From NCBI GenBank assembly GCA_013339895.1, contig JABACO010000013.1:5257823-5321822 (forward strand): a DNA stretch of 64,000 nucleotides, given 5' to 3'. This stretch comes from Ephydatia muelleri. Its lineage: Eukaryota; Porifera; Demospongiae; Spongillida; Spongillidae. Shown here in pieces: positions 1 through 10,820 of this stretch (its first letter is position 1; each line of letters begins with the position of its first letter). Both the position numbers and the translations under genes were made by a program. Under the pieces are notes generated by a model that saw nothing but the letters and a program-made list of their open reading frames with translations, ran no database searches and had not been told where the DNA came from.

Positions 1-1504
1 TCTTACCTTTTAACATGGAGTTTATAAGGCGGGATTTGGAGAAAAGTAGCAACCAAATCGTCGAATTTTAGACAGGCAAATAAGTATCGCGATGCGCAAC
101 TGTTAGTGTATATTGAGCCGATGTGCTTTTCCTTGCGCATACGCAGTATGGGATTAGTAAGTGGTTGTTTTATAGCTAGCATCGATAGGATTTTGCATTA
201 CTGTAACGGGCTTTGCATAAACTGCCTCCTTTAGATGTTAGTTTTATAATGAGCTTATTGTACGCCATATTTGTCAATACCGTAATTCGGTTTATTCAAT
301 CTAATTACAAAACCTATTGTCACGGACGAAACAGCCGTGTCCCCACTCCAGGCGTATTTTGTGCGTGGCATGTATCAAAAAATGACGAAAAAAGTAGCCA
401 AGTACATACAAATAGGACTAACCAACAACAAAACACGACGAACTGATCAATACGCACAACAGCCCGCGCACAGAAGGTACACAAGTGCGATGCGTCCTGA
501 AAAAAACTTTTTTTTCTAATTTTCGAAGTTGCCCGTCATATTTTTCCAACCTAAACGCTTACAGATATTCTCCTACGTATGTGAAGCGCTTCAGAGCAGA
601 TAAAAAGAACCAAGACCAACCGAACTGAAGATATGAACGATTTCGAACCTCTCAGTAGGTGTTAACGATGTAACGCGGAGTGCCCACAGCCAGTGATGCG
701 CTCACGTGACTCGTTCCAATCCCTTACTATACTATCTATGGTTGCGGTCAGTATGTGCGATAGTTAAAGAGACTGACAGTCAAGTGAATGGTCTGAGATT
801 GAGGGCTGATCTAAGGATTAAATCACTTCTTTCATCAAGCTGGTGTGCAAGATACTTGTCTTGGATGGGTTTAGAAGGTTGTGTGCATATTCAAATTGCA
901 TCAAGATGGTCTTTGAATCAATACTAGTCGACTATGTGTACTACATTGAGATGCACGTTCATGGTAACGGTAAACATGATTGTTGTTGAGAGCTTTGTCA
1001 TGATACAAAGTGTTCTATTCTTGATGCATCTAAAGTAAAGCAACAGTTTGGATTGGTGAATGTGCCCCTGTGGCAGGTTTGAATTGCATATGGCCAAATA
1101 CACACCCACAACATTAAATATAATTACTTAAAACACTTTCAATTGAATTCATTATATTTGCCCAACTAGCTACTCTATAATGCAATTAGTGGTTATTCTG
1201 TTCAAAAACCACTCATTAGCATTTCCTTGATGGGTAAATTAGTTATAAGCATAAATCCTTTGCAACATAAAAAAAAAAAAAGAGTCAGTGTTTTTGTTGA
1301 ATAAATCAGCTAAAACCATTATAATTTGTTGGAACATATCTTTAATCACCTGTGAGATCGTAAAGATTTTCAGAGAAAATTAATACCATGGAAATAAAGA
1401 AGCGAAAAATTGAGTCAAACATTTATGGCAACAATTCAATATTGCTGACCTCAAGTGTTTTATTGCATCTCATTTCTACACATTCCTTAATTTGCCTCGT
1501 AAAG
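1..1504. other. Leftmost stretch, no gene recognised
   Basis: I see no exon here that I can support. Short open frames exist (for example 706-927 on the plus strand) but match no family I know and lack paired splice sites. The right part should belong to the last intron of the death-domain gene whose final exon starts near 1505. An A-run lies at about 1269-1281. Confidence 0.4.
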
Positions 1505-1789
1505 TATTTGATGCCCCTGATCCTGATGACCTCATGAAGGATGTCACTGCAGTGATCCCTGCAAAGTGGAGATTAGTTGGAGTTCAGCTGAAGCTTCCAT
1601 ATGGGACACTGGATGAGATACAGGATCAGAATGCTGGAAGACCAGATGAGTGCAAACATACATTTGCGCAGGCGTTTACTAGATGGAGGAGTCTGGGGAC
1701 TAGTTCATACACCATGGAAGACCATAATCAATGCAATATGTACACAAGATGTCAGAGAAGTAAACACTAGCCAACAAGTTGCACACTAA
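1505..1789 (+). pseudogene. Death-domain terminal exon with a one-base frameshift
   Basis: This exon encodes a death-fold domain (a six-helix protein-interaction module of apoptosis and innate-immune adaptors). The frame opening near 1505 gives PAKWRLVGVQLKLP, then LDEIQDQNAGRPD and RWRSLG. It aligns residue for residue with the last exon of the ankyrin-ROC-COR gene at 40492-40793, and both exons start in phase 1 after an AG acceptor. At about 1713 one extra base moves the helix-6 region (WKTIINAI, matching WSTIIKAL in the paralogue) into another frame, which stops at 1789. Read straight through, the frame stops at 1770 with a nonsense tail. It is the 3' end of a gene lying left of the window. 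The shift may be a true mutation, an allele or an assembly error. Confidence 0.7.
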
Positions 1790-2801
1790 GTATTGCTCAT
1801 AGCCATGTATTTGTTGTAAGACTGATTTCTTACATGTACAGTGTGCATTTAGTGAATCATCATATTTGAGAGGATAGAATATAGCATCAGTGGCCGGTGG
1901 TTTGATACAGTAGTAAAACAAATATTACGTCTTTCATGTCTGTGCATGTAGGACTAGCTGAAGATTGAAAAATCTCTTGACCTGTTCAGCCCCCGTCATT
2001 AGCCTTGTCCAATGGGATTTTATCTCACAACAGTTTGGTTTAATTTTTATTTTCTCCCAATAATAATGCCAGGATCCCGAAGATGTTAATCACAACTCTT
2101 CAACTCAGATTAACTCAACAGGGCATTAGGATGACAAGAGCTAGTTTTCACATAGAGAAGTGTTCTTCAGAATAGGTTCAATTTTGCAAGGTGACACGTG
2201 TGTGTGTGGCTAATGCTTCTGAGTGTATTTATGATTTATGGCCTTGGTGAATTATTCCTCTCACTGGTATGTTTACGTGCATGTAATACATCTTTTTTCA
2301 CAGTGACATCAATATATGAGCCAAAAGCAGTTGTGCATGTGTATGAAATGTGCAGCACATGTAAGTCAACCAATATCACATGCTCTGGTTTCCAGGCAGT
2401 GAGATGTTTGTGTTGTGATGATTTACACAGATAATAGAGCGATAGAAGATTTTGTGGAAGAGTGCTGGCAGCAAAGGTGTAGTAGAAGGGCTGTGGTCTG
2501 TATGCAATTTGTTACAAAAATGTGTGCATCACTCTAGTGTGTCATTGGTTCTTTAATAGTTGCTGAAACACTTGTGAATACTAGTATAAGTTGTGTTTCC
2601 TACTAAAGCATCAACTTGCATTGTTATGGTAAGCAGGAAACTGCTACTGTGTCCCACACAGCTGGCCCAACGCAACACCTTGGATGCAAAGCAGTTAACA
2701 AACGGAATATTCCTTGGTTGACTACTTTGAACCTCATTAATGTTATGAAACTAAGGATGTTGTAGTTATTCCTGCCTTCTTCTCTGTAGTAAGGCATCAT
2801 T

Positions 2802-2833
<32 letters not shown>

Positions 2834-3371
2834 AGGACTATACCAGTGCATGCAACCCCCGAGACATGCAATGTCAGTAGTCACTTATCCAAGAATGAAA
2901 GGCACACACATCAACATCCCTGCACCACAATTGATAACTCATGTTGTAGTATGTGAAGTATATCTATCTACTGTTCAGACTGATCACATGTGCATCTCAA
3001 TGTTAATTATGAGTGATAGTGTGAGGTGCCCACTGAAGGTACTACACAACTTCATGAGGGTACTCCACACTATGTGTCAAATGTATTGCACTGAACCAGC
3101 TGGTTGATCCGTACAACTCCACATCAGCAATGCACCGTAGTATGTTCAACACTCATAACTTTAAACTGAGACAGACAGACAGATGATGTAATTGACACGA
3201 CAAGACAGGTGAATATAAACAGGCACATTTCTTTGACATGCTGCAGATGCTGTTCGAATAGCGACTTTCTTAAACCGGATGCTACCAGTGATGAGTTACA
3301 CAGGATTCTCCTAATTTGAAGGGGAAACTACTGTATTCAAGCCAAAGAACATGGTGCAATGAGTTACGTAC
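1790..3371. other. Intergenic, 3' flanks of two converging genes
   Basis: The upstream death-domain exon (plus strand) and the receptor kinase (minus strand) converge here. I found no further exon. The last exon or 3' UTR of the kinase gene should lie in the right part: after the donor at 3372, acceptor-like AGs that give an immediate or very early stop lie within about 80 bases, but I cannot choose among them. A 31-base C tract is at 2803-2833. Confidence 0.45.
2803..2833. repeat. Poly-C tract, 31 bases
   Basis: An uninterrupted run of 31 cytosines, one of several long C/G runs in the window. Confidence 0.95.
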
Positions 3372-3955
3372 CATGCCCTCCTGATAAGATTCATCTTGAT
3401 CTGAGCAGGTGGAGGATGATAAATGTTCCGTCAAATTGTTGATGAGATCACTGGCAGAGGGTCGTAGGAGTGGATCCAGCTCCCAGCACTGCTGCATCAT
3501 CCTGACCCTGTAGCACAAGAGAGGGGAGAGGAGGAGGGGGGGAGGGAAGGGATCATATTATCAGTGAGAATGTACAACATCAGGCAGCCTTGCATTGATG
3601 TTGCAATGGATATAATATTTCAATCATGCCAAATATGGGTGACCACAAGGCTGTTGCCCAAACTTTAGGGGTGTGTGCTTACATGGATTCAGGACAGCCA
3701 TGAGGCTGTGTTGGCCTATTGCCATCCTTCAAGAATCGGATGAACATTTCCCAGTCTTGTATATCTAAGTCTGGATAGGGGTGACCACCTAGAAGGAATA
3801 TGGGGAAGACATGTGACTTCATAAGAAACACCACATGCCAGCTGATAACAACAAGTATGAATACATTTGCTCACCATATGTGATGATTTCCCATAATACG
3901 ATGCCAAGCGACCAACTGTTGACAAGATGTACATGTACTCTTACAATGTGTGTGT

Positions 3956-4015
<60 letters not shown>

Positions 4016-5301
4016 AAGTGCAGTGAGGTCTTATTACTCACATGTCACTCTTGAATGAGTATAAATATTCTTCCAATGCTTCTGGCGCTGTCCATTTCAC
4101 TGGTATCCTTCCCTGTAATAAGATTGCAAGAGAATGTGTGTGACGAGGTGTGCTCAGTCACATTGTGGTGCTTGCAGTGCTAAGACAAACCTTTGGACTC
4201 TTCCTGTAGTACTCCTTTCCACTGATGTCTCTTGCCATTCCAAAGTCACAGATCTTGAGCACAAAACCTTCAGCTATCAGGATGTTTCTGGCAGCAAGGT
4301 CACAGTGCACCACCTGAAGGTGCGTGGACATTGCAAGTAATAGTGAACCTGTCACATATCTATGTGTAAAGGACATACCTCCATAGCCTCCAGGTGTCTA
4401 AGTCCTGAGGCTATCTGCAGGGCAAAGTTTTGCACGTCCTCCATATGGATGAGACCTCTGCAGTTGGTGTAATCCATGGTGAGAGGCGTGGTGGTGTGGG
4501 GGGGTTGTGAGGGGGTAGTGACGTCAACGGAGTCACTAAATCCGCTGTCTTGCTTCATCAGTGACAGACGCCCCCTCACATTCCGGTCATGACTGGTTCT
4601 ATCCGTCCACTCGCAGCGATGCACATTGGCGTCTGCGATACTGCACGCACCAAGCACGTGGCTTGGGGAGGAAGCTGTGCCAGAAGCGCCTTGGAACCCT
4701 CCCTTTCGGATGACGACAGGTTGGTGATTCAACCTGAGTACCGTGTCTTTGCACGTCTTGAGGAAGTCCTTAAGACTCCCGTGCACAGCATACTCCATGA
4801 CGATGCACAGGGGACCACCTATGTGCAAACAATGGACAGGTTTCGTGGTTCCACAGAAACAAAACCATATAGTTGAACAACATGTAGTTAAACACACAAA
4901 CAAGGAAGCTTGCAGTAAAGAGGTTTGAAGTGAAGGGACTAAGGAAGGGGACGGTGTGGGCATACCTGGGCTTGTGCAATAGCATAGGAGGTTGGCTATG
5001 TTGTCGTGCCAATTGAGCTTCCTCATCAGCTGCAGCTCATCGAAGAGTTCAGTGGTTTCGTCAATGCAGGCAGTGTCTGCAGAGGGGGTTTCATTGCGCA
5101 GGGTGCGGAGTGAGGGACTGTAAATGCCTTCCAATGCAACATATTGTGATTTACCTCGGGCGGTTTTAACAGCAACAATATTATGTTTCTTGGGGGTGAG
5201 ACTGTTGGGAAGAGTGTAGTCACAATGTGCTTTGAAGACTTTTCCAAAAGATCCTTTGCCTGGAGAAAACACATGTGAACTTCTGAACATAATGGTACAT
5301 T

Positions 5302-5374
<73 letters not shown>

Positions 5375-7131
5375 TGTATGTGTGCATGCGTATGTTAAAT
5401 TACCTAGCAGTTTGTCATGAAATATGTTCAGTTTATGTCTTGGGCACTCCCATGGGTCAGTATGGAGGGATTTGTTTTGAGTTGCATGTATGCAGCCAAT
5501 TTCCTTCTCGGGGACCAAACTGAAAGCATTAGTAGCCTGAGGTTGGCTGCCCATCACCCCCCTCCTCCTCCTCCTGCATTGCAGTGTCAGGACTAAACTG
5601 AGGGCACTAGCCACTGTGAGCACCAAGATGGAGACTGGCACAGCTATGTATATGGCACGTGAGCCAGCCGCCAAGGACTGGCGAGTAGCTGCAACTGTTC
5701 AAGGAGAGAAAAAAATAATACAAATCTCTTCATTGTTTATGGAAATTGCCAACCATTAATAAACGAGGGCAGGGCCAATGTCTGCAGACTCGAGGTGCGA
5801 ACAATAACATTCGGAGAGGAAAATGGCTGCTGAACTGGTGGAACTGCACATGTAAGGTGTACGGTCAGAATTAAGGACCAGGGATTAGACGTATATACGC
5901 TGAAGTCTCTACCTGCTTGGAGCACAACCCCAACTGATTGGTTGACATTTTCTGCCGTCGGGGCATTCAAAGTCCGGACTGAGCAGATATAATTCCCGAC
6001 ATCTTCACTGCTAACATTATCAATGATGAGATAGCTCAGCATGTTGAACACGGTCGTGCCGCAGTACGCTGAACTGTACGAGTACACGGTGTACATTCTC
6101 ACTCTCTGTTGCTTTGCCACTACAGTATTCAGTTGTGCGTCACGGGTGCACTTTAACAGGGAGAAACGTAATTTGATTTACAAGTGCATTTATTAGTGAC
6201 ATCCCTCACATTTCTCGTGCAAAAGGGGTCTTCAGTGATGGCCAAGTAATCATTTGAATTGTGTTGCCATTGGATGGATCCGAGCTGGCTGGTTGCTATG
6301 GCAGTGCAACTGAGCACTGCACGCTGACCCAGGGTAACAGTTGTTGGGGAGTCAGGGAAGCGAGTGATCTTCACACTAGCGGCGGTCTCTATTCGTATAA
6401 CCAAAAGATGGGAAATGAAGAGAGAGGCATTTCAGTATGGGGGAGGAGGGAAGATGAAAAACGAAAGACAAGTGGCTTACTGTCAACAATGTTGCTTACA
6501 AATGATTGCTGCATGCATGTGGGATTTCTGCTGGTGCAAACGAAGTACGCCTTGTTCAAGTAGTCTGGTGTACTAGACACCCACAAGCACCAACTCCCTA
6601 CTACACAATTCTATTAATTAGCGGAGGGGGCAATGACATATTAACTACGAGAATTATGGCTGTCAGCACATACCTGCCGAATAGAGAATATGCTCTCGAG
6701 CCCTAACGAAGCAGCTGCGGCGCTTTCGTTGACTACGCCGGTCGTGCTGTCCAGACACAGTTTGACCTCTTCCGTTGGGTGATAAATATGAACGCACCAA
6801 GTCACAGTGCTATTGGCGCACAGACTGTGGCACCTCGCGCCTCCTTCTCTGTTAATGTCCATGAAACTGTAGAAGCCTGGGGAAGATATTTGTTGTTGGT
6901 AAAGCAGCTGAGCGACTCAAAATAATACTCACTTTTTGGTTTGGGCTGCACGGGTGCATACGATTGTCTCACGACACTTTGGAACGCGCTATTGACACTG
7001 CTGTTCGAACTAAGCAAGCAGGACGCGTAGGAAAGCTGCTTCTCAAGGTCAGTTGGGGGGACAGACTGAACACTCCAGAGTTGTAGTAGCAGGAGGGCCG
7101 AATAAGTTAAACGATGTAGTTCCCAAGTCAT
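3372..7131 (-). CDS. Receptor tyrosine kinase, single Ig domain, split kinase, 12 exons
   Basis: The exons, read on the minus strand, are 7131-6933, 6876-6674, 6386-6182, 6119-5913, 5694-5404, 5259-4966, 4818-4379, 4313-4191, 4112-4042, 3915-3875, 3788-3683 and 3507-3372. All phases agree, giving 772 codons before an unresolved last exon. The order is: a signal peptide (start [16 protein letters not shown]); an ectodomain with one Ig-like domain ([16 protein letters not shown]); a transmembrane helix near residues 285-308 followed by RRRRR; and a tyrosine kinase. Kinase landmarks are GKGSFG (369-374), Lys400 in VAVK, a ~100-residue insert after [21 protein letters not shown] (616-623), DFG (636-638), a YY pair (648-649) and WTAPE (661-665). 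The DLAARN loop marks a tyrosine kinase, and the insert recalls the PDGFR/VEGFR/FGFR group. The usual HRD arginine is Cys617, so this is a non-RD kinase. The ligand is unknown. Confidence 0.92.
3945..4014. repeat. (TG)n microsatellite in a kinase-gene intron
   Basis: Nearly pure TG repeat with one TA interruption, lying between the kinase exons 3875-3915 and 4042-4112. The whole intron is only 126 bases, so the repeat makes up more than half of it. Confidence 0.95.
5304..5388. repeat. (TG)n microsatellite in a kinase-gene intron
   Basis: Long TG run between the juxtamembrane exon (5404-5694) and the glycine-loop exon (4966-5259). It fills most of the 144-base intron. Confidence 0.95.
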
Positions 7132-8526
7132 CGCCCTTGTCCGTGGCGTTGCAGTTAAAGAGGAAACTGGATCCTCGTGTAAATAAAGGGTGCGAAGCCT
7201 TTCATAGGTTATTTAATTAACACAATTTTGAGAACAATTAATTTTGGGCGTGTGAGTCGAGTGGCAAGATTCGGGCCTGAGGTATAGTTCAAAAGTGGTT
7301 TTAATTGTGACTTCGAACTCGGCTTGTGGCAAGCCTTCAAGATAGACGTGAAAACGCATGCTTTGCTGAGCCTCTACAGTCTCGTATCCAGACCCAAAGT
7401 TACGCAGCTGCGGTGGCTGGTCTGGGTACGAAACTAGAGCCCATGCTTCATAAGATTACACTGCGGCAGGAACAAAGGTGTATTCTTCCTCACATCATAC
7501 AAAACTATAAGACATGTACAGCAGCATATTCAGCATTGTCAAACCTATAATGTAGCAATTTCTTGCGTTGAATAATTATGGTTAAAATTATAAAATGAAA
7601 GAATAAATGTCTTGGCTGAGAACTTCATATTGGTGTTAGAAATGAATAATTTTCTGATTCAAAATTCTTTGTCAAACTTTGATATGTGGACATAAATTTA
7701 AGCCTCTTTGGATGGTGAAAAAGCTGTGGAGGTCAGTTGTCATGCAAGCAAAGCAGAAAGCAGCATCAGACAAAGTATTGTAGTATAACAAAGCCATGAA
7801 TTGATTGCATGCTCTTCTTTCTTTTGAAACTTGATTTTGGGAAACTTATACATATACATTTTGGGTGGATGAAACTTTTCTCAGTGGTGGTAGCACTGAA
7901 ACTCTCTGGTCTTTCAAAGCACTAAGGAGAGACATAAAATTCTTTTCTGGTTACAAATAGACTACAAGTATAAGATTTGCACATGCACTTTCATGGATGG
8001 CAGCTTTCTATATGTGTATAGGGTCTACACTCTACAGTAGCAGCAGTTATCCATTCATTGCTATACATCTTGAGATGTTAGTATACCTGTATAAAATAAA
8101 TAATTCGCGCGTATCATGAAAAAATGGTTCATACGGCTGAAGTGTTACCACTGCTGACATTGGTCACATTGGAATTGCATTTGTAAGGGTAGCACATGCA
8201 ACAATACCTAACTACCTACAGTCCTCTCCTCCTCCCGTGTGCATTTGGACAGATGTTGCTTTAATAGTACGTTACTTGTGCAGCTCTCTTGTTGATGAGG
8301 AAATTAAAGTTTGCTCTATCGGTATCATTCAAACATGGGCCGAGTTTGAAATGATACAGTCTTATCTCTTCTTCATGGCAGCCAGCCACAAATCATGCCT
8401 ATACACACTGCACATGGCATAATAAAATGCCTCTGGCACAATGAATGCAATTGTATTCCTTCCTATAGTAAACTGTCACTTATTCAACCCATTAATGTGG
8501 ACTACAAACCACCTAAATGTGTAAAT
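7132..8526. other. Upstream of the receptor kinase; no gene recognised
   Basis: The kinase promoter should be here, but I see no clear TATA box or other core element. The stretch holds one small palindromic mobile element (7379-7435) and otherwise AT-rich unique sequence. Confidence 0.4.
7379..7435. mobile_element. Small palindromic MITE, copy A
   Basis: About 57 bases. The left end AGTCTCGTATCCAGACCC mirrors the right end GGTCTGGGTACGAAACT around a CAGCTGCGG core. It is the same family as 48583-48668 and 59311-59384. The flanks share GAGCC, so the 9-base target duplication seen at copy B is only partly kept here. Confidence 0.7.
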
Positions 8527-8656
8527 GATTTGGGATCGTTTCTTCAAAAAGGGACTTAACGCATGTTTTTTCAAGATTTCAAGCCTTACATTTCTATTGC
8601 GCGTATTGGTAATGTATGCATTAGGTCCTTTTCACGGAAACGATCCCATTTATTAC
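8525..8656. mobile_element. Inverted-repeat MITE-like element
   Basis: Imperfect inverted arms: TGGGATCGTTTC near 8529 with a following AAAAAGGGACTTAACGCATG, mirrored by GAAACGATCCCA ending near 8649. A similar pair of ends occurs at 37828-38090, which supports a dispersed family. No coding content. Confidence 0.5.
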
Positions 8657-8807
8657 CAAAGTCGTGCACTCGCAGTGCTAATCACTATTATTACAATTGT
8701 TATAGTTTAATGACTCGTTTATTTTTTACTGGAACAGTCATCGTCCCGCAATATCAAATTTTATCCACACATGCATGTTTTTGTAATGCGATTGACAGGT
8801 GTAACCC

Positions 8808-8815
8808 CCCGCCCC

Positions 8816-8847
<32 letters not shown>

Positions 8848-8848
8848 A
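8808..8848. repeat. Poly-C tract followed by (CA)n
   Basis: Nearly pure C run to about 8832, preceded by CCCCCCGCC, then CA dinucleotides. Confidence 0.9.
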
Positions 8849-9085
8849 ACTAGCCACATCAGATGAAAAATTACTAAAATGAGTACACTTACAACCTATA
8901 AAAATTCTATTCCGGTATTATGCAACTAACAATGATTTGGCATTCAATTGTTCAGTACCCCTGCATTGAACTGTACTGCAGTCAACAGCACAATGTTAAC
9001 CACCTGGAACACACTATAGGCAGATATACGTATCTCAGCTCCTCCTCAGATGTTGTCAGAGTATTTTAGTGACTTGCCTCAACCC

Positions 9086-9087
<2 letters not shown>

Positions 9088-9135
<48 letters not shown>

Positions 9136-9145
9136 TGTGTGTGTA
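9088..9145. repeat. (TG)n microsatellite
   Basis: TG repeat with one TATG interruption. Confidence 0.95.
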
Positions 9146-9189
9146 TTAACGAGGTATGTCATGTAAAAATTTCCCCCTCATGAAATATT

Positions 9190-9365
9190 TGGCACGGATT
9201 CCACATCATAGAAATAGTACAGTACAATGGGCTGTTGTATGATAGCGGAATTCGATCGTTGTTAGGTCGCAAAATGGAATCAATGTTCAATCGCGGAATC
9301 GGACCGCTGCTGTATTGTTCAATCGCATTTCGGGCAATGTTTGGTTGCGCGACTTCCAGGGCCAC
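9190..9365. repeat. Dispersed repeat, copy 1 (relative of 52142-52300)
   Basis: The reverse complement of this segment runs parallel to 52142-52300. Shared blocks include GGCCCTGGA-GTCGCGC, GATTCCGCGAT-GAACATTG, GACCNAACRACGATC and ACAACAGCCCATTGT. The two copies are clearly diverged. The repeated phrase 'gatcg-aac' suggests a subterminal-repeat DNA transposon, but I found no terminal duplication. Confidence 0.6.
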
Positions 9366-10193
9366 CGTAGTCCAAGTTTAGCAGTAGCAATACAGCGTGC
9401 CCATGAATGAACAGGACAGATTTAAATTGTTATAGCTTTATATTGAAATAAGCTAGTTAGTTGATATTTTGCTCATAGATTGCTCTGATTAGTCACATAA
9501 TACAGGTCTAGAGTACGATAAACTGTTGAGTAACAATATTTGAAAATCAAATTTATCAAGGCCCCCTGTAATCAATATTGAAGTTAGAGGTTAATAAGAT
9601 TTGATTTTAATAACAAAGCTTATAGTCAAAATTTCTAGTTTGGATTCATTAGTTTTCAAGCTACTAATTTAAATGTTGAGTACTACAGTTAAGTATCATG
9701 TTGTTTAATGGCTTATCTAGTGTAATTAATTTTGCTTATAAATGGCAATTACACTCATTCCTTAATTAAAGAAAGATAAAACTCAATCATTGATAGTCAA
9801 TTATCTTAATTACTTCAATAGTGAGTTATTAAACTACAAGTCTCTTGATTGTGCAAGGGTTATCATGTTTGATTTTTGTTAATGTTAATAACAAATGTAG
9901 TAATTGAAAATTTATATCATAGTTTTGGACTTTACTGTGTACTGAAAAATGATCATCGGTTGTTGCACATTATTAGTTCATGTTTACTGTTGATGATTTT
10001 AGTTATATTAAAAGCACTTAAAATTTAGTTTTCGCTTCCGATCATTGCAGTGTATAACTCCACTGGAGTGCCATGTCATGATGCATGAGTAGATCTTGCT
10101 CTCAGTGCTGATAGAGACTTGCTTAAATTCCATCATCAATATGCAGTATATCAGCACTCATGGACATATAGACAACAGAGGTTAAGTCCACCA
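9366..10193. other. AT-rich stretch, nothing recognised
   Basis: Strongly AT-rich sequence without a supportable exon, repeat boundary or RNA gene. Confidence 0.4.
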
Positions 10194-10820
10194 TCAAGGA
10201 CCACCTGTGTTGGCTTGTTGGAACTGGTTGCTCATCGAGAGGCCAGACGTGGCATTGACTCCATCATCCAAGCACCGGTATGCATCCGCTACCATGGAGA
10301 CACAGACCCATCCCAGCTCCTTGCACTGTGTGTCATTGTCCTCTCTGCTCGGTAGCTCTGGCTGCCACACCTGCTGAGAGTCCTGCTTCCAAAAAACACT
10401 GTACAGATTAGCGGTGATGTCCAGACATGTCAAAGGCCGCTGGCTTACCTACAGACCAGTTGGGTACCAGGATGTGGCTATGGTATTACTTCCAACCTCA
10501 ACCCTAACATTCAGGTGGTCCCGGCGACATGCCTTAGCTTAGGTGTCTTGGTGCTTATAATGGCATGTGACAACATCACCATCCCGCTTGCAGGTGAGAG
10601 CATAATGGCCAAGCACAGTGCTAACAGTTTGTTTATAACTCCAGTACATTCCTGAAAAGCAACTGTGGATGTCAAGATCAAAGGCCTCAAGGGCTGTCAT
10701 AGCTTGGGAGGATGTTGTACCATGGGCAATGTGAGCCAGCTTGCAGAACCTAGCACACTGATGATGAAGAGTAATGGTCCCATGCGGATCAGCTGATCCA
10801 ACTTCGTCAATTTGCAGCAT
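10194..10820 (-). mobile_element. Retroelement relic (C-terminal part), copy I
   Basis: Broken minus-strand coding sequence. Near 10820 it reads ADPHGTITLHHQCARFCKLAH, next LGHYALTCKRDGDVV, and near 10340 NDTQCKELGWVCVSMVADAY. The same phrases, in the same order, recur in 43586-45035 (DPQVALILLRLCGGFCKLVH, NDPKCSELGWVCVPMVAESY) and 45262-45770 (LGHHAVTCKRGGDVVS). This is the region C-terminal to the reverse transcriptase in a class of retroelement proteins that I recall from marine invertebrate genomes. Stops, frame changes and an internal deletion show that it is dead. Confidence 0.65.

Noticed and set aside
7326..7550. 74-codon plus-strand frame near the kinase start
   Set aside because: It is largely the palindromic MITE copy A (7379-7435) read as protein.
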